Shown: positions 1 to 9,254 of the stretch, one piece after another | How the letters are laid out: the number at the start of each line of letters is the position of its first letter | Numbering within the stretch: the first letter of the stretch is position 1 | Source: Acetobacter sicerae | GTDB lineage: Bacteria > Pseudomonadota > Alphaproteobacteria > Acetobacterales > Acetobacteraceae | Assembly: GCF_011516765.1 (NCBI RefSeq) | Contig: NZ_JAAABN010000008.1 | Location: 62,001-126,000 of the forward strand | DNA: 64,000 nt | Reading direction: 5' to 3' | Position numbers and translations under genes: made by a program | Notes under the pieces: generated by a model | The model's database searches: none | What the model was told of the DNA's origin: nothing | Seen by the model: the letters and a program-made list of their open reading frames with translations, nothing else

Positions 1-1196
1 TCATTCCAGAACGGGCCGGTCGAGAGGCGTGCGCTCTCGGGATAATGCGCGATCGCAGGCCAGAGGGCGGCGGCAATCCACAGCAGTCCCGCCAGAGCGA
101 GGGCTCCCGCGATCACTCTATGATGGGAGCGTGAACCGCTCGGACCGCTACGGCGTGCGTCCGGCACGAGCGCCTGCGCGAAACGGTCGAGCATGACGGC
201 CAGAACGGTGATCGCCAGCCCGGCTTCCAGTCCGCCACCGATATCGAGGCGGCGGAGGGCGCCAAGCACGTCCCAGCCAAGACCGCCGGCGCCGATCATC
301 GAGGCAATGATCACGACGTTGAGTGACAGCATGATAACCTGATTGACGCCCACCATCAGCCCGGGAAGCGCAGTTGGCAGCAGGATACGCCATGTCATCT
401 GGCGACGGGTGCAGCCCGTCATGCTGCCGAGCGAACGCAACTCGTCAGGGACGCCCTGAATGGCGACCACCGTGACACGGACCATCGGCGGGATGGCATA
501 GATCACGGTGGCGATCATGGCGGAGACGGGGCCGAAACCGAAGAGGATCAGCATCGGCAGGAGGTAGGCGAAGACGGGCATCGTCTGCGCCACGTCGAGC
601 AACGGGGAAAGAAGGCGACCAAAGGTGGCCGAACGGACGCACAGAAGCCCGAGCGCGAGACCGCCCGCAGCGCTCAGCAGGGCCGCCACCAGCACGGAGG
701 CGAGTGTGACCATGGCGCTGGTCCATTGCCCGAAGACTGCGAGATAGAGAAAACCGATCGTCATACCGACGGCGAGACGCCACCCGCGTAGTGTCCATGA
801 CAGGGCCGCGATAGCTATGATCAGAGCGAACCATGGCACGGGCGGAAACAGCATCACGGCCTCAGACCCCTGACCTTTCAGGACGCCGGTCGCCAGCACC
901 ATGGAGGCCAGTTGCAGCGGCAGATCAAGGAGAAACGAGAGTGCGCGGGTGAAACCGGACACGGTCAGCGGTCCCAGATGCGCATCCACTGTCAGCCAGT
1001 GCATGAAGGCGGAAATCCAGTCCGCCAGCGACAGACGCCATCCGGTTGGATATTTCTGCACCCAGCGTGGAAACACGGTGCGTGGCAGTTCAGCCAGAAT
1101 GACGCTCAGAATGACGATGATCAGCCACGGCAGATGGCGCAGATTGACCGGTTTGCCGAAAACGACACCGGCAGGGAGAGCAGACGCTTTCTTCAT
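1..1196 (-). CDS. ProW/TmoW-type ABC transporter permease, partial (runs off window start)
   Basis: Membrane permease of a quaternary-amine (glycine betaine/proline/TMAO type) ABC importer. I translated it from the ATG at 1196, which overlaps the stop of the ATPase gene as ATGA; the frame stays open to the window edge (398 codons). It has hydrophobic segments throughout and the cytoplasmic coupling (EAA-type) loop ELRSLGSMTGC at about residues 270-280. The first permease unit appears to end near residue 365 with a typical LDRFAQAL tail, after which a new hydrophobic segment (GALALAGLLWIAAALWP) begins, as if a second copy of the permease domain follows outside the window. Substrate is inferred from the neighbouring tdm and tmm genes; glycine betaine remains possible. 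Confidence 0.85.
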   Translation of the reverse strand, partial: MKKASALPAGVVFGKPVNLRHLPWLIIVILSVILAELPRTVFPRWVQKYPTGWRLSLADWISAFMHWLTVDAHLGPLTVSGFTRALSFLLDLPLQLASMVLATGVLKGQGSEAVMLFPPVPWFALIIAIAALSWTLRGWRLAVGMTIGFLYLAVFGQWTSAMVTLASVLVAALLSAAGGLALGLLCVRSATFGRLLSPLLDVAQTMPVFAYLLPMLILFGFGPVSAMIATVIYAIPPMVRVTVVAIQGVPDELRSLGSMTGCTRRQMTWRILLPTALPGLMVGVNQVIMLSLNVVIIASMIGAGGLGWDVLGALRRLDIGGGLEAGLAITVLAVMLDRFAQALVPDARRSGPSGSRSHHRVIAGALALAGLLWIAAALWPAIAHYPESARLSTGPFWN

Positions 1197-2230
1197 GCGC
1201 CGACAGCCTGTGTCTCGGGGCCGATGAGGATGTCGAGCAGCATGGTCCGGTCGATGGCGCCAATGATTTCATTGTTTTCAATGACAGCAAGCGGAAGGGA
1301 GGAGGCATCAAGCTCGCGTGCAAAGGAGATGACCCGGTCTGTCGCATTGACTTCACCGCCAAAGGGGCCAGCGGAAGGAGACGTTGTCATGATGGATCGG
1401 GCAGTAAGAATATGGGCGCGTGGCGCGTCCCGCGTGAAGGCGCGCACGTAATCTGTGGCGGGGCTGACAAGCAGTTCTTCCGCCGTGCCGACCTGTTCGA
1501 CCTGTCCGTCTTTCATGATGGCGATGCGATCCGCAACGCGTACAGCTTCTTCGAAATCATGCGTGATAAAAACAATGGTTTTTTTCAGCATGCCCTGAAG
1601 ACGTATGACCTCGGCCTGCATTTCGCGGCGGATCAAGGGGTCGAGGGCGGAGAACGGTTCATCAAGGAACCACACGTCAGGATCGCCAGCGAGAGAGCGG
1701 GCAATACCGACACGCTGCTGCTGCCCGCCCGACAGCTGGGCGGGAAAACGGTGTTCGCGGCCCTCAAGCCCGACCAGACGGATCATCCGCTGTGCGATTT
1801 CCTCACGTTCCGCGCGCGGTCGCCCCTGAATTTCCAGCGGAAAAGCAACGTTGCCGAGCACCGTAAGGTGTGGCAACAGCGCGAAATGCTGGAAGACCAT
1901 CCCCATCTGGTGACGGTGGATCTGGATCAGATCAGCTTCGGAAAATTCGAAAAGATTCTTGCTTTCAAAGAGGATCTTTCCGGCCGAAGGAGGCGTGAGA
2001 CCGGCCAGGCAGCGTAAAAGGGTCGATTTCCCGGAGCCGGACAGGCCCATGATGACAAAGGTCTTGCCCCGTTCAATATCGAGATCGACATTGAAGATCG
2101 CAGGTGTAATGCCAGCTTCCTGAAGCGTCTGCACATTGTCGGTGGTCAGATGGCCGTCTGTGACGAATTCGGATGCGCGTGCGCCATAGAGTCGGCTGAC
2201 TTTCCGGCAAGCCAGTACGGGATGCTGCAT
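1193..2230 (-). CDS. ProV/TmoV-type ABC transporter ATPase
   Basis: ATP-binding subunit of the same importer, 345 aa. Walker A GLSGSGKST at residues 62-70, signature LSGGQQQRVGIARS from 166, Walker B VWFLDEP at 186-192, and a C-terminal CBS-like stretch (about 280-340), the domain order of ProV/OpuAA. Its stop overlaps the permease start by 4 nt and it lies 67 nt after the substrate-binding protein gene, so the order is binding protein, ATPase, permease in one operon. The choice between glycine betaine and trimethylamine N-oxide as substrate cannot be made from the ATPase; the divergent tdm/tmm genes favour TMAO. Confidence 0.92.
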   Translation of the reverse strand: MQHPVLACRKVSRLYGARASEFVTDGHLTTDNVQTLQEAGITPAIFNVDLDIERGKTFVIMGLSGSGKSTLLRCLAGLTPPSAGKILFESKNLFEFSEADLIQIHRHQMGMVFQHFALLPHLTVLGNVAFPLEIQGRPRAEREEIAQRMIRLVGLEGREHRFPAQLSGGQQQRVGIARSLAGDPDVWFLDEPFSALDPLIRREMQAEVIRLQGMLKKTIVFITHDFEEAVRVADRIAIMKDGQVEQVGTAEELLVSPATDYVRAFTRDAPRAHILTARSIMTTSPSAGPFGGEVNATDRVISFARELDASSLPLAVIENNEIIGAIDRTMLLDILIGPETQAVGA

Positions 2231-2258
2231 CAGGTCTCTCTTCTGCGGAAAGGGGATG

Positions 2259-2290
2259 CCTCCGACAGTCCCGGCGGGACTGCGCGGAGG
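2259..2290 (-). terminator. Strong intercistronic hairpin between binding-protein and ATPase genes
   Basis: Nested inverted repeat: CCTCCG (2259-2264) pairs with CGGAGG (2285-2290) and CAGTCCC (2266-2272) with GGGACTG (2276-2282). There is no U-tract, so it more likely acts as a partial terminator or 3' stabiliser. Such hairpins often allow the binding protein to be made in excess over the membrane components. Confidence 0.6.
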
Positions 2291-2297
2291 AGAGTCG

Positions 2298-3248
2298 TTA
2301 CTTGCTGAGCCAGGCTTTCCACACGTCTTCGTGCTTGTTTACCCAGTCCTGAGCCACGTCCTCGACTTTTTCGCCATTGAGGTCCACACGGGCGTCAAGC
2401 TCACCCATGGTTTTGTTGTCGAACTTGTAATTCTTGATGATGGCGTATGCGCCCGGCCACTTGTCCTTCATGCCGGACCAGACGGCCTTCCAGATAGGGC
2501 CGTAAGGCTTGCCACAGTCATACTTGGCGTCCTTGTTGATTCCCCAGCCGGGATCTTCGTAACAACCCGGTTCGTAACGGGGAAATTCAACAAATTCCCC
2601 TTTGTATTTGATGGGCACCCAATGCGGTGTGTAGATCCACAGAATGATGGGAGCCTTGCGTTCGTAGGCGCTTTTAAGCTCGGCGAACAGCGCGGCGTCC
2701 GTGCCGGCATGTACGACCTCAAACGGCAGATCGAGCGCTTCAATGCGCTCCTCATCATGTCCGCCCCAGGTCGAAGGACCGCCGAGATAACGCCCCTTGG
2801 GGTCGGTTTCAGGCGTGCTGAAAACCTCGCCACACTTTTTGAGAGCTTCCCAGTTGGGCAGGCCCGGGCACTTTTCCTTCATGTATTCCGGAAACCACCA
2901 CTCTTCACGAGCCTGCATTCCGGAAGAACCCAGATCTTCCACTTTGCCGGTTTTGACTGCGGCCTGAAGAGCTTCCTGCGCTGTCGTGGCCCAGACTTCG
3001 GGGGCGACAGTGAGGTCACCATTTTCCATGCCACTGAACTGGGCGAGGTAATCGGCCGGCACATAATCAATGTTGTATCCAGCTTTTTTCAGAATATCGC
3101 CCATGATATGGGCGGTTATCAGTTCACCTGTCCAGTCATTGAGAGTGATCTTGATCGGATCGTGGGATTCTGGTGCAGCGATGGCGGAGCGGCCCATGAG
3201 GCAAAGGCCGCCCAGCAGTGAGATGCAAAGCAGATTTCTGATCATCAT
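2298..3248 (-). CDS. ProX/TmoX-type periplasmic substrate-binding protein
   Basis: Periplasmic binding protein of the OpuAC family for quaternary amines, 316 aa from the chosen start. An in-frame start 14 codons upstream exists, but the paired ATG codons at 3248/3245 follow GGAAGTGA and directly precede a signal peptide (MIRNLLCISLLGGLCLMG, cleavage after SAIA). The mature part is rich in Trp and Tyr (for example EVWATT, EEWWFPEY, LGGPSTWGG, WIYTPHWVP), as expected of an aromatic cage that binds methylated ammonium groups by cation-pi contacts. First gene of the minus-strand operon and divergent from tdm, which suggests TMAO as ligand; glycine betaine or choline are alternatives. Confidence 0.9.
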   Translation of the reverse strand: MMIRNLLCISLLGGLCLMGRSAIAAPESHDPIKITLNDWTGELITAHIMGDILKKAGYNIDYVPADYLAQFSGMENGDLTVAPEVWATTAQEALQAAVKTGKVEDLGSSGMQAREEWWFPEYMKEKCPGLPNWEALKKCGEVFSTPETDPKGRYLGGPSTWGGHDEERIEALDLPFEVVHAGTDAALFAELKSAYERKAPIILWIYTPHWVPIKYKGEFVEFPRYEPGCYEDPGWGINKDAKYDCGKPYGPIWKAVWSGMKDKWPGAYAIIKNYKFDNKTMGELDARVDLNGEKVEDVAQDWVNKHEDVWKAWLSK

Positions 3249-3583
3249 TTCACTTCCATAATGATGTTGGGTAAATCCTAGTAACCGCAAGACAGAAACA
3301 GCAACAGTTAATTCTTATATATAAGATATATTTATATGCGGGCTTAGATAATTCTTCTGGTTACGAAGGTTGATGAAGTATTTTTCTATTTCAAAGCAAT
3401 GATATAGCGAAATTTTGAAAGAATCTGAAACTCCTGAGTAATGTTTTTATATCGAAACGGATTCGGCGGTATGCCTGGGTAGGATCCCTGTTTGTTCTAT
3501 AAAAATTCCTTTCAGTAGAATGGAAAAATGGAGTTTCATGTCTGCGTCCGTATGAGAGGCGGATGACTGCCCGTTCAGGGTGA
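3249..3583. promoter_or_regulatory. AT-rich divergent control region, importer operon / tdm
   Basis: About 335 bases without a convincing gene, markedly more AT-rich than the flanks, especially 3300-3480. It must hold the promoters of the divergent importer and tdm-tmm operons. I could not pick a confident -35/-10 pair or a clean palindromic operator by eye. Short open frames here look spurious. Confidence 0.5.
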
Positions 3584-5902
3584 ATGGTGCCAAATGGCAC
3601 TATTGTTGTGAGCCCTGCCGCATGCTTCCTTTTATTTCCGATCGGCAACGTATCGAGGGCGACGATCATGACCGCGTTTCTTGTGAAGGCTCCGAAAAGA
3701 TCTTCTCATCGGATCAATGGAGGAAGCAGCGCTCAGAAGTTTTCGGTAACCGCAGGTGAGCGCCTCGAAATTCTGGGCGTTGATGGAGGGCAGGCGGCCG
3801 TCGTGTTTGCTGCGCGGGGTATGCTGGAATGCTCTTCGGGAGCAGAAACCGCGCACAGCTTTTCCAGTGAGGCCCTTTCCGAGTTTCTGGAAGGAGACGA
3901 GGTTTCCTTTGTCGTTCTGGGCGCAGACGCTGCGCCGGGTGAGGCTGTCAGTGTTGCGGTGCTGCAGGATGGAAACATTGTGGTCGATGCTCCTGCGGAC
4001 GATATGCTGCCTGAAAGCTCTGAGGCTCCCGGTCGTGTGGACGTGGTGATGTATGCAACTGACAGCACGTCACGACTGCCGCCCCCACTCGGACCTGTCG
4101 TGCAGGAGATATGCGTGCCTGCGGCCTCGGCTGTGAGTTACCGTGTCCGCAAGGGCGACTATATCCAGATCATCGATGTTGAAGGTCGGCAATGCTCCGA
4201 TTTTCTCGCATTCGATGCACTGGCGCTGAAAGAGGGCAGGGAGTGCGGGCTGGATGCGACCGCCACCCGGACCGTGCAGGGAAACGTCATGCCGACACCG
4301 GGACTGCACGCCAGGTTTCTCAATGAGCACATGCAGCCGATGGTCGAGATCGTGCAGGACACGGTAGGCCGTCACGATGCATTTCTTCTGGCCTGCACAG
4401 CCAAATATTATGACGATGGCGGCTATCCCGGCCATGCCAACTGCACTGAAAACTTCAACAATGTTCTTGAAGTGGAGGGGATTGTTCCCCGCAGTGGGTG
4501 GCCCGCAATCAACTTCTTCTTCAACACGCAGGTTCTCGAATGCGGAACGATCGTGGGCGAGGAACCGTGGTCCCGGCCCGGAGACTATGTGCTGCTCAGG
4601 GCGGAGAAGGATCTCGTCTGCGCCTCTTCATCGTGCGCTGATGATGTGACGTCCGCAAACGGCTGGATACCCACCGACATTCACATCCGTATTTACGACC
4701 GGAACAACCGTTTTCCGAAGGGGGTGACGCATCGCATGACACCCGAATCTCCACCCGTCATGACACGCCAAAGTGGTTTTCACGATCGTCTGGAAGCGCT
4801 GGGCGCGAAGTTTGTCGAGTATAAAGGCTTCTGGCTGCCATCCTATTTCGAAGGCTATGGTCCGGTTTCCGAATACTGGGCCTGCCGGACAAAAGCCTGC
4901 GTCATGGATCTGTCGGCTCTGCGCAAGTTCGAAATCACAGGTCCGGATGCCGAACTGCTACTCCAGACCGCTGTGACGCGCGATATCCGTAAGCTGGCTG
5001 TAGGGCAGGTGGTTTATACGGCGCTGTGTTATCCGCACGGTGGTATGCTGGATGACGCAACCGTGTTCCGTCTGGCGCCGCAGGCGTTCCGGCTTGTCTG
5101 TGGCGATGATTATTGCGGTGAATGGCTCCGCAAGCTGGCTGATGAGCGGGGACTGCATGTCCGTATTCGTGCATCTACGGACCAGCTGCATAATCTTTCA
5201 GTACAAGGGCCGGAAAGTCGGAAAATTCTGGCTCCTCTGATCTGGACCTGTCCGACACAGCCGGACATCGAATCCCTGAAATGGTTTCGGTTTACCATCG
5301 GGCGCATTGGTGGGCCGGAGGGAATTCCGGTTGTGGTTTCACGAACCGGCTACACGGGAGAGCTTGGTTACGAAATCTGGTGTCACCCCAAGCAGGCTTC
5401 TGCCGTGTGGGATGCGATCTGGGAGGCCGGAAAGCCGAAAGGACTGGTGCTTCTCGGGCTGGACGCTCTCGACTGGCTGCGTATCGAAGCCGGACTGGCT
5501 TTTGCCAATTACGAGTTCTGTCCGGAGACGGATCCATTCGAGGCAGGCATTGGCTTTGCCGTGCCTGCGGCCAAGATCGAGGACTATGTCGGCCGTGAGA
5601 CCCTGCTGCGGAGACGTGAAAATCCGCGGCAATGTCTGATCGGATTGGAAACTCATATGAACGACAGGCTTGATCACGGAGACGCTGTCTATTCAGGGCG
5701 GGCGAAGGTCGGTGTCGTGACAAGCGCGTGCAACTCTCCCGTTCTGGGGAAAAACATCGCGCTCGCACGTGTCGATGTATCGGTAGCGGAAATTGGAAAG
5801 GAACTGGAAATCGGAAAACTTGACGGGTTTCGAAAGAGAATACCGGTGAAGGTTACATCTTTTCCGGCTTATGACCCCAAAAAAACACGGGTCAGATCCT
5901 GA
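3584..5902 (+). CDS. tdm: Trimethylamine N-oxide demethylase (TMAO aldolase) Tdm
   Basis: Cytoplasmic enzyme converting TMAO to dimethylamine and formaldehyde. 772 aa in two parts: a DUF1989 (urea-carboxylase-associated) domain at about residues 170-370 and a GcvT-like tetrahydrofolate-binding domain at about 395-772, the architecture of the Methylocella silvestris enzyme. Cys271, Cys287 and Cys351 have the same spacing as the zinc-ligand triad I recall for that protein (C263/C279/C343). The GcvT half has RTGYTGELGYEIWC and GLDALDWLRIEAGL. The formaldehyde is expected to be handed to folate. The start is uncertain: the ATG at 3668 (after GAGGG) would remove 28 residues and is also plausible. 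57 nt upstream of tmm, probably one operon. Confidence 0.88.
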   Translation: MVPNGTIVVSPAACFLLFPIGNVSRATIMTAFLVKAPKRSSHRINGGSSAQKFSVTAGERLEILGVDGGQAAVVFAARGMLECSSGAETAHSFSSEALSEFLEGDEVSFVVLGADAAPGEAVSVAVLQDGNIVVDAPADDMLPESSEAPGRVDVVMYATDSTSRLPPPLGPVVQEICVPAASAVSYRVRKGDYIQIIDVEGRQCSDFLAFDALALKEGRECGLDATATRTVQGNVMPTPGLHARFLNEHMQPMVEIVQDTVGRHDAFLLACTAKYYDDGGYPGHANCTENFNNVLEVEGIVPRSGWPAINFFFNTQVLECGTIVGEEPWSRPGDYVLLRAEKDLVCASSSCADDVTSANGWIPTDIHIRIYDRNNRFPKGVTHRMTPESPPVMTRQSGFHDRLEALGAKFVEYKGFWLPSYFEGYGPVSEYWACRTKACVMDLSALRKFEITGPDAELLLQTAVTRDIRKLAVGQVVYTALCYPHGGMLDDATVFRLAPQAFRLVCGDDYCGEWLRKLADERGLHVRIRASTDQLHNLSVQGPESRKILAPLIWTCPTQPDIESLKWFRFTIGRIGGPEGIPVVVSRTGYTGELGYEIWCHPKQASAVWDAIWEAGKPKGLVLLGLDALDWLRIEAGLAFANYEFCPETDPFEAGIGFAVPAAKIEDYVGRETLLRRRENPRQCLIGLETHMNDRLDHGDAVYSGRAKVGVVTSACNSPVLGKNIALARVDVSVAEIGKELEIGKLDGFRKRIPVKVTSFPAYDPKKTRVRS

Positions 5903-5959
5903 AATATAACCAGAAACAGGTTTGCGAGCCTGATCGTCCTGTAAGGAGCATTGACGAAC

Positions 5960-7336
5960 ATGACAAAAAAGCGGGTGGCAGTCATTGGCGCGGGTCCGAG
6001 CGGACTTGCTGCGTTGAGAGCATTCAGCACGGCGCGTAAGCAGGGACATGATGTTCCTGATGTCGTCTGCTTTGAGAAGCAGTCATCGGCGGGCGGTATC
6101 TGGAATTATACCTGGCGTACGGGGCTCGATGAATACGGAGAGCCCGTGCATGGGAGCATGTACCGCTTTCTATGGTCAAACGGCCCGAAGGAGGGTCTTG
6201 AATTTTCAGACTATTCCTTTGAAGAGCATTTTGGTCGTCCCATCCCGTCCTATCCGCCTCGTGCCGTGCTGCTGGATTACATTCTGGGCCGTATGAAGCG
6301 TGATGATCTGCAGGGCGACATGCGTTACAGCACGCCGGTAAGGGAGGTGCAGTGGGATGCGGATGCGGAACATTTCATCGTCACAGTTGAAGATCTTGCG
6401 AACGGTCATGTTTATTCAGAATGTTTTGATTATGTCATCTGTGCTTCCGGTCACTTCTCCACCCCCAATGTCCCCAGTTTTCCGGGCTTTGATCTGTTTC
6501 CCGGTCGTATCCTGCACGCCCATGATTTCCGGGATGCGAATGAATTTGCCGGTAAGGACATTCTTCTGATCGGCAGTTCGTATTCTGCGGAAGATATCGC
6601 TTCGCAGTGTTACAAATACGGCGCGAAGTCGATCATCTTTTCCTATCGCTCCCGTCCTCTGGGTTTTAACTGGCCGGAAGGTTTTTCGGAGCACCCGCTT
6701 CTTGAAAAAGTGGAAGGAAATGTAGCCCATTTTAGTGACGGAGAAACCCGCAAGGTCGACGCCATCATTCTGTGCACGGGATACAAGCATCATTTTCCCT
6801 TCCTGCCAGATACGTTGCGTCTGAAAACAAATAACCGTCTGTACCCACTGGATCTGTACAAAGGCGTCTGCTGGATCGACAATCCGAATCTGCTTTATCT
6901 TGGGATGCAGGATCAGTATTACACATTCAATATGTTTGATGCTCAGGCGTGGTTCGCCCGTGATGTGATTATGGAACGTCTTGAACTGCCTACGGCGGCG
7001 GACATGACGGCGGATACCCATGTATGGCGCAAGCGCGAAGAGGCGCTTGAAGACGCCTATCAGGAGATCGATTTCCAGACGGATTACGTCCGTGATCTGA
7101 TGAAATATACTGATTATCCACCGTTTGATCTCGATAAGGTGGCTGAGATCTTCAAAGAGTGGAAGCATGACAAGGGTGACGGCATCATGACTTTCAGGGA
7201 CCGAAGCTATCCATCCGTCCTGACCGGCACAATGGCGCCTCCGCACCATACGGTATGGATGAAAGCGCTGGATGATTCTCTTGAGGCTTTTCTTGCTCCT
7301 GTGGCCGAACCCCAGCGTAAGGTCAGTGCGGGCTAA
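5960..7336 (+). CDS. tmm: Trimethylamine monooxygenase Tmm (flavin-containing monooxygenase)
   Basis: FAD/NADPH enzyme oxidising trimethylamine to TMAO, 458 aa. N-terminal FAD motif [12 protein letters not shown], the FMO fingerprint [11 protein letters not shown], the NADPH motif [10 protein letters not shown] (its Tyr is the residue linked to catalysis in bacterial Tmm) and the C-terminal [13 protein letters not shown]. Blocks such as [10 protein letters not shown] and [20 protein letters not shown] match Methylocella/roseobacter Tmm as I remember them and separate it from generic FMOs. A TTG nine bases upstream lies only 2 nt from the AGGAG at 5944-5948; the ATG at 5960 has proper spacing. 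Its TMAO product feeds the neighbouring Tdm. Confidence 0.93.
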   Translation: MTKKRVAVIGAGPSGLAALRAFSTARKQGHDVPDVVCFEKQSSAGGIWNYTWRTGLDEYGEPVHGSMYRFLWSNGPKEGLEFSDYSFEEHFGRPIPSYPPRAVLLDYILGRMKRDDLQGDMRYSTPVREVQWDADAEHFIVTVEDLANGHVYSECFDYVICASGHFSTPNVPSFPGFDLFPGRILHAHDFRDANEFAGKDILLIGSSYSAEDIASQCYKYGAKSIIFSYRSRPLGFNWPEGFSEHPLLEKVEGNVAHFSDGETRKVDAIILCTGYKHHFPFLPDTLRLKTNNRLYPLDLYKGVCWIDNPNLLYLGMQDQYYTFNMFDAQAWFARDVIMERLELPTAADMTADTHVWRKREEALEDAYQEIDFQTDYVRDLMKYTDYPPFDLDKVAEIFKEWKHDKGDGIMTFRDRSYPSVLTGTMAPPHHTVWMKALDDSLEAFLAPVAEPQRKVSAG

Positions 7337-7343
7337 CACGACT

Positions 7344-7374
7344 CAGGACATCAGCCAGTTCAGATGATGTCCTG
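7344..7374 (+). terminator. Inverted repeat after tmm
   Basis: CAGGACATCA (7344-7353) and TGATGTCCTG (7365-7374) form a perfect 10-bp stem with an 11-nt loop just after the tmm stop. A U-rich run appears only some 20 nt later, so it is either a weak terminator or a processing hairpin. Confidence 0.5.
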
Positions 7375-7531
7375 AAAGAATTTGAAAGATCATTGTTTTT
7401 AATATGATGTTTCCTTTGTAAGGAAAACTTATATATCCGATAATGCAATCGGGCTGCATGGTTTTCCTGATATTATTTGTTGCGATGTCAATTCGAAGTA
7501 AAGGCTCGGTGAGCCGGGAGAAGCTGCAAAC
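7375..7531 (+). promoter_or_regulatory. AT-rich leader of the dimethylamine demethylase genes
   Basis: AT-rich spacer between the tmm hairpin and the next gene. AGGAAAAC near 7422 and GTTTTCCT near 7461 are complementary and may form a long-range hairpin. A separate promoter for the four following genes is likely here. GGGAGAAG serves as ribosome-binding site before the ATG at 7532. Confidence 0.35.
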
Positions 7532-8665
7532 ATGACCACAAGCTGGCGTTCAAGCACCCTTGCCGATCGTCACCGTGCCCTTGGTTCGGGTCTTGAAGAC
7601 TGGAACGGCATGGCGACGGCCTGGAGTTATTCCACTGATGTACGGGATCATCACGTCGCCGTTCGTACGAAGGCGGGCCTGATGGATGTCTCAGGCCTGA
7701 AGAAAGTCCATCTTGTCGGACCGCACGCAACAGCAATCCTTGATTATGCAACCAGCAGGAATCTCCAGAAGGTCACTCCAGGGCGCTCGGTTTACGCCAC
7801 AGCGCTCAATGATTCAGGCAAGTTCATTGATGACTGCGTTCTCTACCGCACCGGGCCCAATAGCTGGATGGTGGTGCATGGAGCCGGATCTCTGCATGAG
7901 ATGCTGGCGCAGGCGGTTGTGGGGCGTAACGCCGCCATGCTGTTCGATGACGATCTGCATGACCTGTCGCTGCAGGGGCCGGTGGCGGTGGATTTTCTTG
8001 AGCGTCATGTTCCCGGAATCAGGCAGCTTAACTACTTTCACCATATGCAGACCACGCTTTTCGGCGCGCCGGTCATGATCTCTCGCACCGGTTATACCGG
8101 AGAGCGTGGATATGAGATTTTCTGCAAGGGGGTCGATGCACCGCTGATCTGGGACAGTATTCTGGAAGACGGAAAGGGCGATGGTATCGTGCCGGTCTGC
8201 TTTACCGCGCTCGATCTGCTGCGTGTCGAAAGCTATCTTCTGTTCTATCCTTACGACAATTCGGAAATGTATCCGTTTGAACAGGATCTGGCAGGCGACA
8301 CGTTGTGGGAACTGGGCCTGAACTTTACCGTCAGTCCTGGCAAGACGCATTTCCGTGGTGCTCCGGCCCACTTCGCGCTCAAGGGAAAAGAGCGTTTCAG
8401 GATATTTGGTCTGCTGCTGGATGGTGATGTGGCGGCCAAGGAAGGTTCGGCTGTTTATGATGGTGAGCGCAAGGTTGGCGTTGTCACCTGCGCCATGGTT
8501 TCGAAACTGACGGGAAAATCGATGGCGCTGGCGCGGATGGACGTGCCTTACGCCACACCGGGGAAACATATTGTGGTGCGTTCTGGAGACACGGAACTGC
8601 CGGGTGTAACCCATACGCTCCCATTCGACGATCCTGAGAAAAAGAAGCGGACAGTAAAGGGATGA
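7532..8665 (+). CDS. dmmD: GcvT-family folate-dependent subunit of dimethylamine monooxygenase (DmmD-type)
   Basis: 377 aa aminomethyltransferase-like protein. It has the GcvT features RTGYTGERGYEIFC and an LDLLRVESYL segment, but stands outside any glycine-cleavage operon. In bacteria that oxidise dimethylamine, a GcvT-like gene (called dmmD or the folate-binding subunit of the heme-dependent oxidative N-demethylase) is clustered with the catalytic subunits and is thought to trap the released formaldehyde as methylene-tetrahydrofolate. The three genes that follow are the other members of that set. Membership of a related folate-dependent demethylase family cannot be excluded. Confidence 0.8.
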   Translation: MTTSWRSSTLADRHRALGSGLEDWNGMATAWSYSTDVRDHHVAVRTKAGLMDVSGLKKVHLVGPHATAILDYATSRNLQKVTPGRSVYATALNDSGKFIDDCVLYRTGPNSWMVVHGAGSLHEMLAQAVVGRNAAMLFDDDLHDLSLQGPVAVDFLERHVPGIRQLNYFHHMQTTLFGAPVMISRTGYTGERGYEIFCKGVDAPLIWDSILEDGKGDGIVPVCFTALDLLRVESYLLFYPYDNSEMYPFEQDLAGDTLWELGLNFTVSPGKTHFRGAPAHFALKGKERFRIFGLLLDGDVAAKEGSAVYDGERKVGVVTCAMVSKLTGKSMALARMDVPYATPGKHIVVRSGDTELPGVTHTLPFDDPEKKKRTVKG

Positions 8666-8708
8666 TATCCCGTTCCGTCATGACCCTTTTGGAAAGGAAA
8701 AAGGTCTT

Positions 8709-9254
8709 ATGGGAACAAGTGAGCTTCCGTACCGGCCTCTGACCTTTGATCCCGATGGGCGACGCCACCTGTTTGTCCGTGAAAACGCGACACAGGCGTT
8801 TCCGGAAGGTGAACAGCCTGCCGTGTTCGAGGTCTGGACCATCGAGCACAGCAGTCTGATAAAAGCTGAGTCAGACACATGCGATGTGCGGATGCGTTCT
8901 GCTGCCGACCTTTTGGAAAGGCTCGCCTATCGTCTGTCGCGTGAAAAGGTGGGGCTCCGGCTGTATGCGGCCGGCCGACCGGCTTTTCTCGCACAGGTGG
9001 CGAAAGTGGCGGATGGTGCCGGTCTGTGTGGTGGGGAAATCTTTCTTGATGAACCGGCCGGTTTCGAGCGGCGCGTGTTCTGCGTGCACTGCGACACGCT
9101 TCATGACGGGGTGAGTGGTGACACGCTGGTGTGTCAGGGATGCGCCACCGAACTGTCCGTCCGCGACCATTATTCCCGTGCTCTCGGCGCCTATATGGGA
9201 GCGGGTGAACCAGCGGTGGTGATTGAGGCGATGGAGGCGGCGACTCATGGCTGA
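8709..9254 (+). CDS. dmmA: Dimethylamine monooxygenase small subunit, DmmA-like, with zinc-ribbon-like cysteines
   Basis: 181 aa protein with a C-terminal pair of Cys-x2-Cys motifs (CVHC and CQGC, about residues 128-150) that look like a small metal-binding ribbon, followed by RDHYSRALGAYMG. I recognise the layout as the small subunit usually encoded beside the DUF3445 heme subunit and the PDR/VanB reductase in dimethylamine monooxygenase clusters; the letter names differ between papers, so the symbol is tentative. A strong GGAAAGGA-type ribosome site precedes the ATG. Its end overlaps the next gene by 8 nt, implying translational coupling and probably a fixed subunit ratio. Confidence 0.72.
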   Translation: MGTSELPYRPLTFDPDGRRHLFVRENATQAFPEGEQPAVFEVWTIEHSSLIKAESDTCDVRMRSAADLLERLAYRLSREKVGLRLYAAGRPAFLAQVAKVADGAGLCGGEIFLDEPAGFERRVFCVHCDTLHDGVSGDTLVCQGCATELSVRDHYSRALGAYMGAGEPAVVIEAMEAATHG

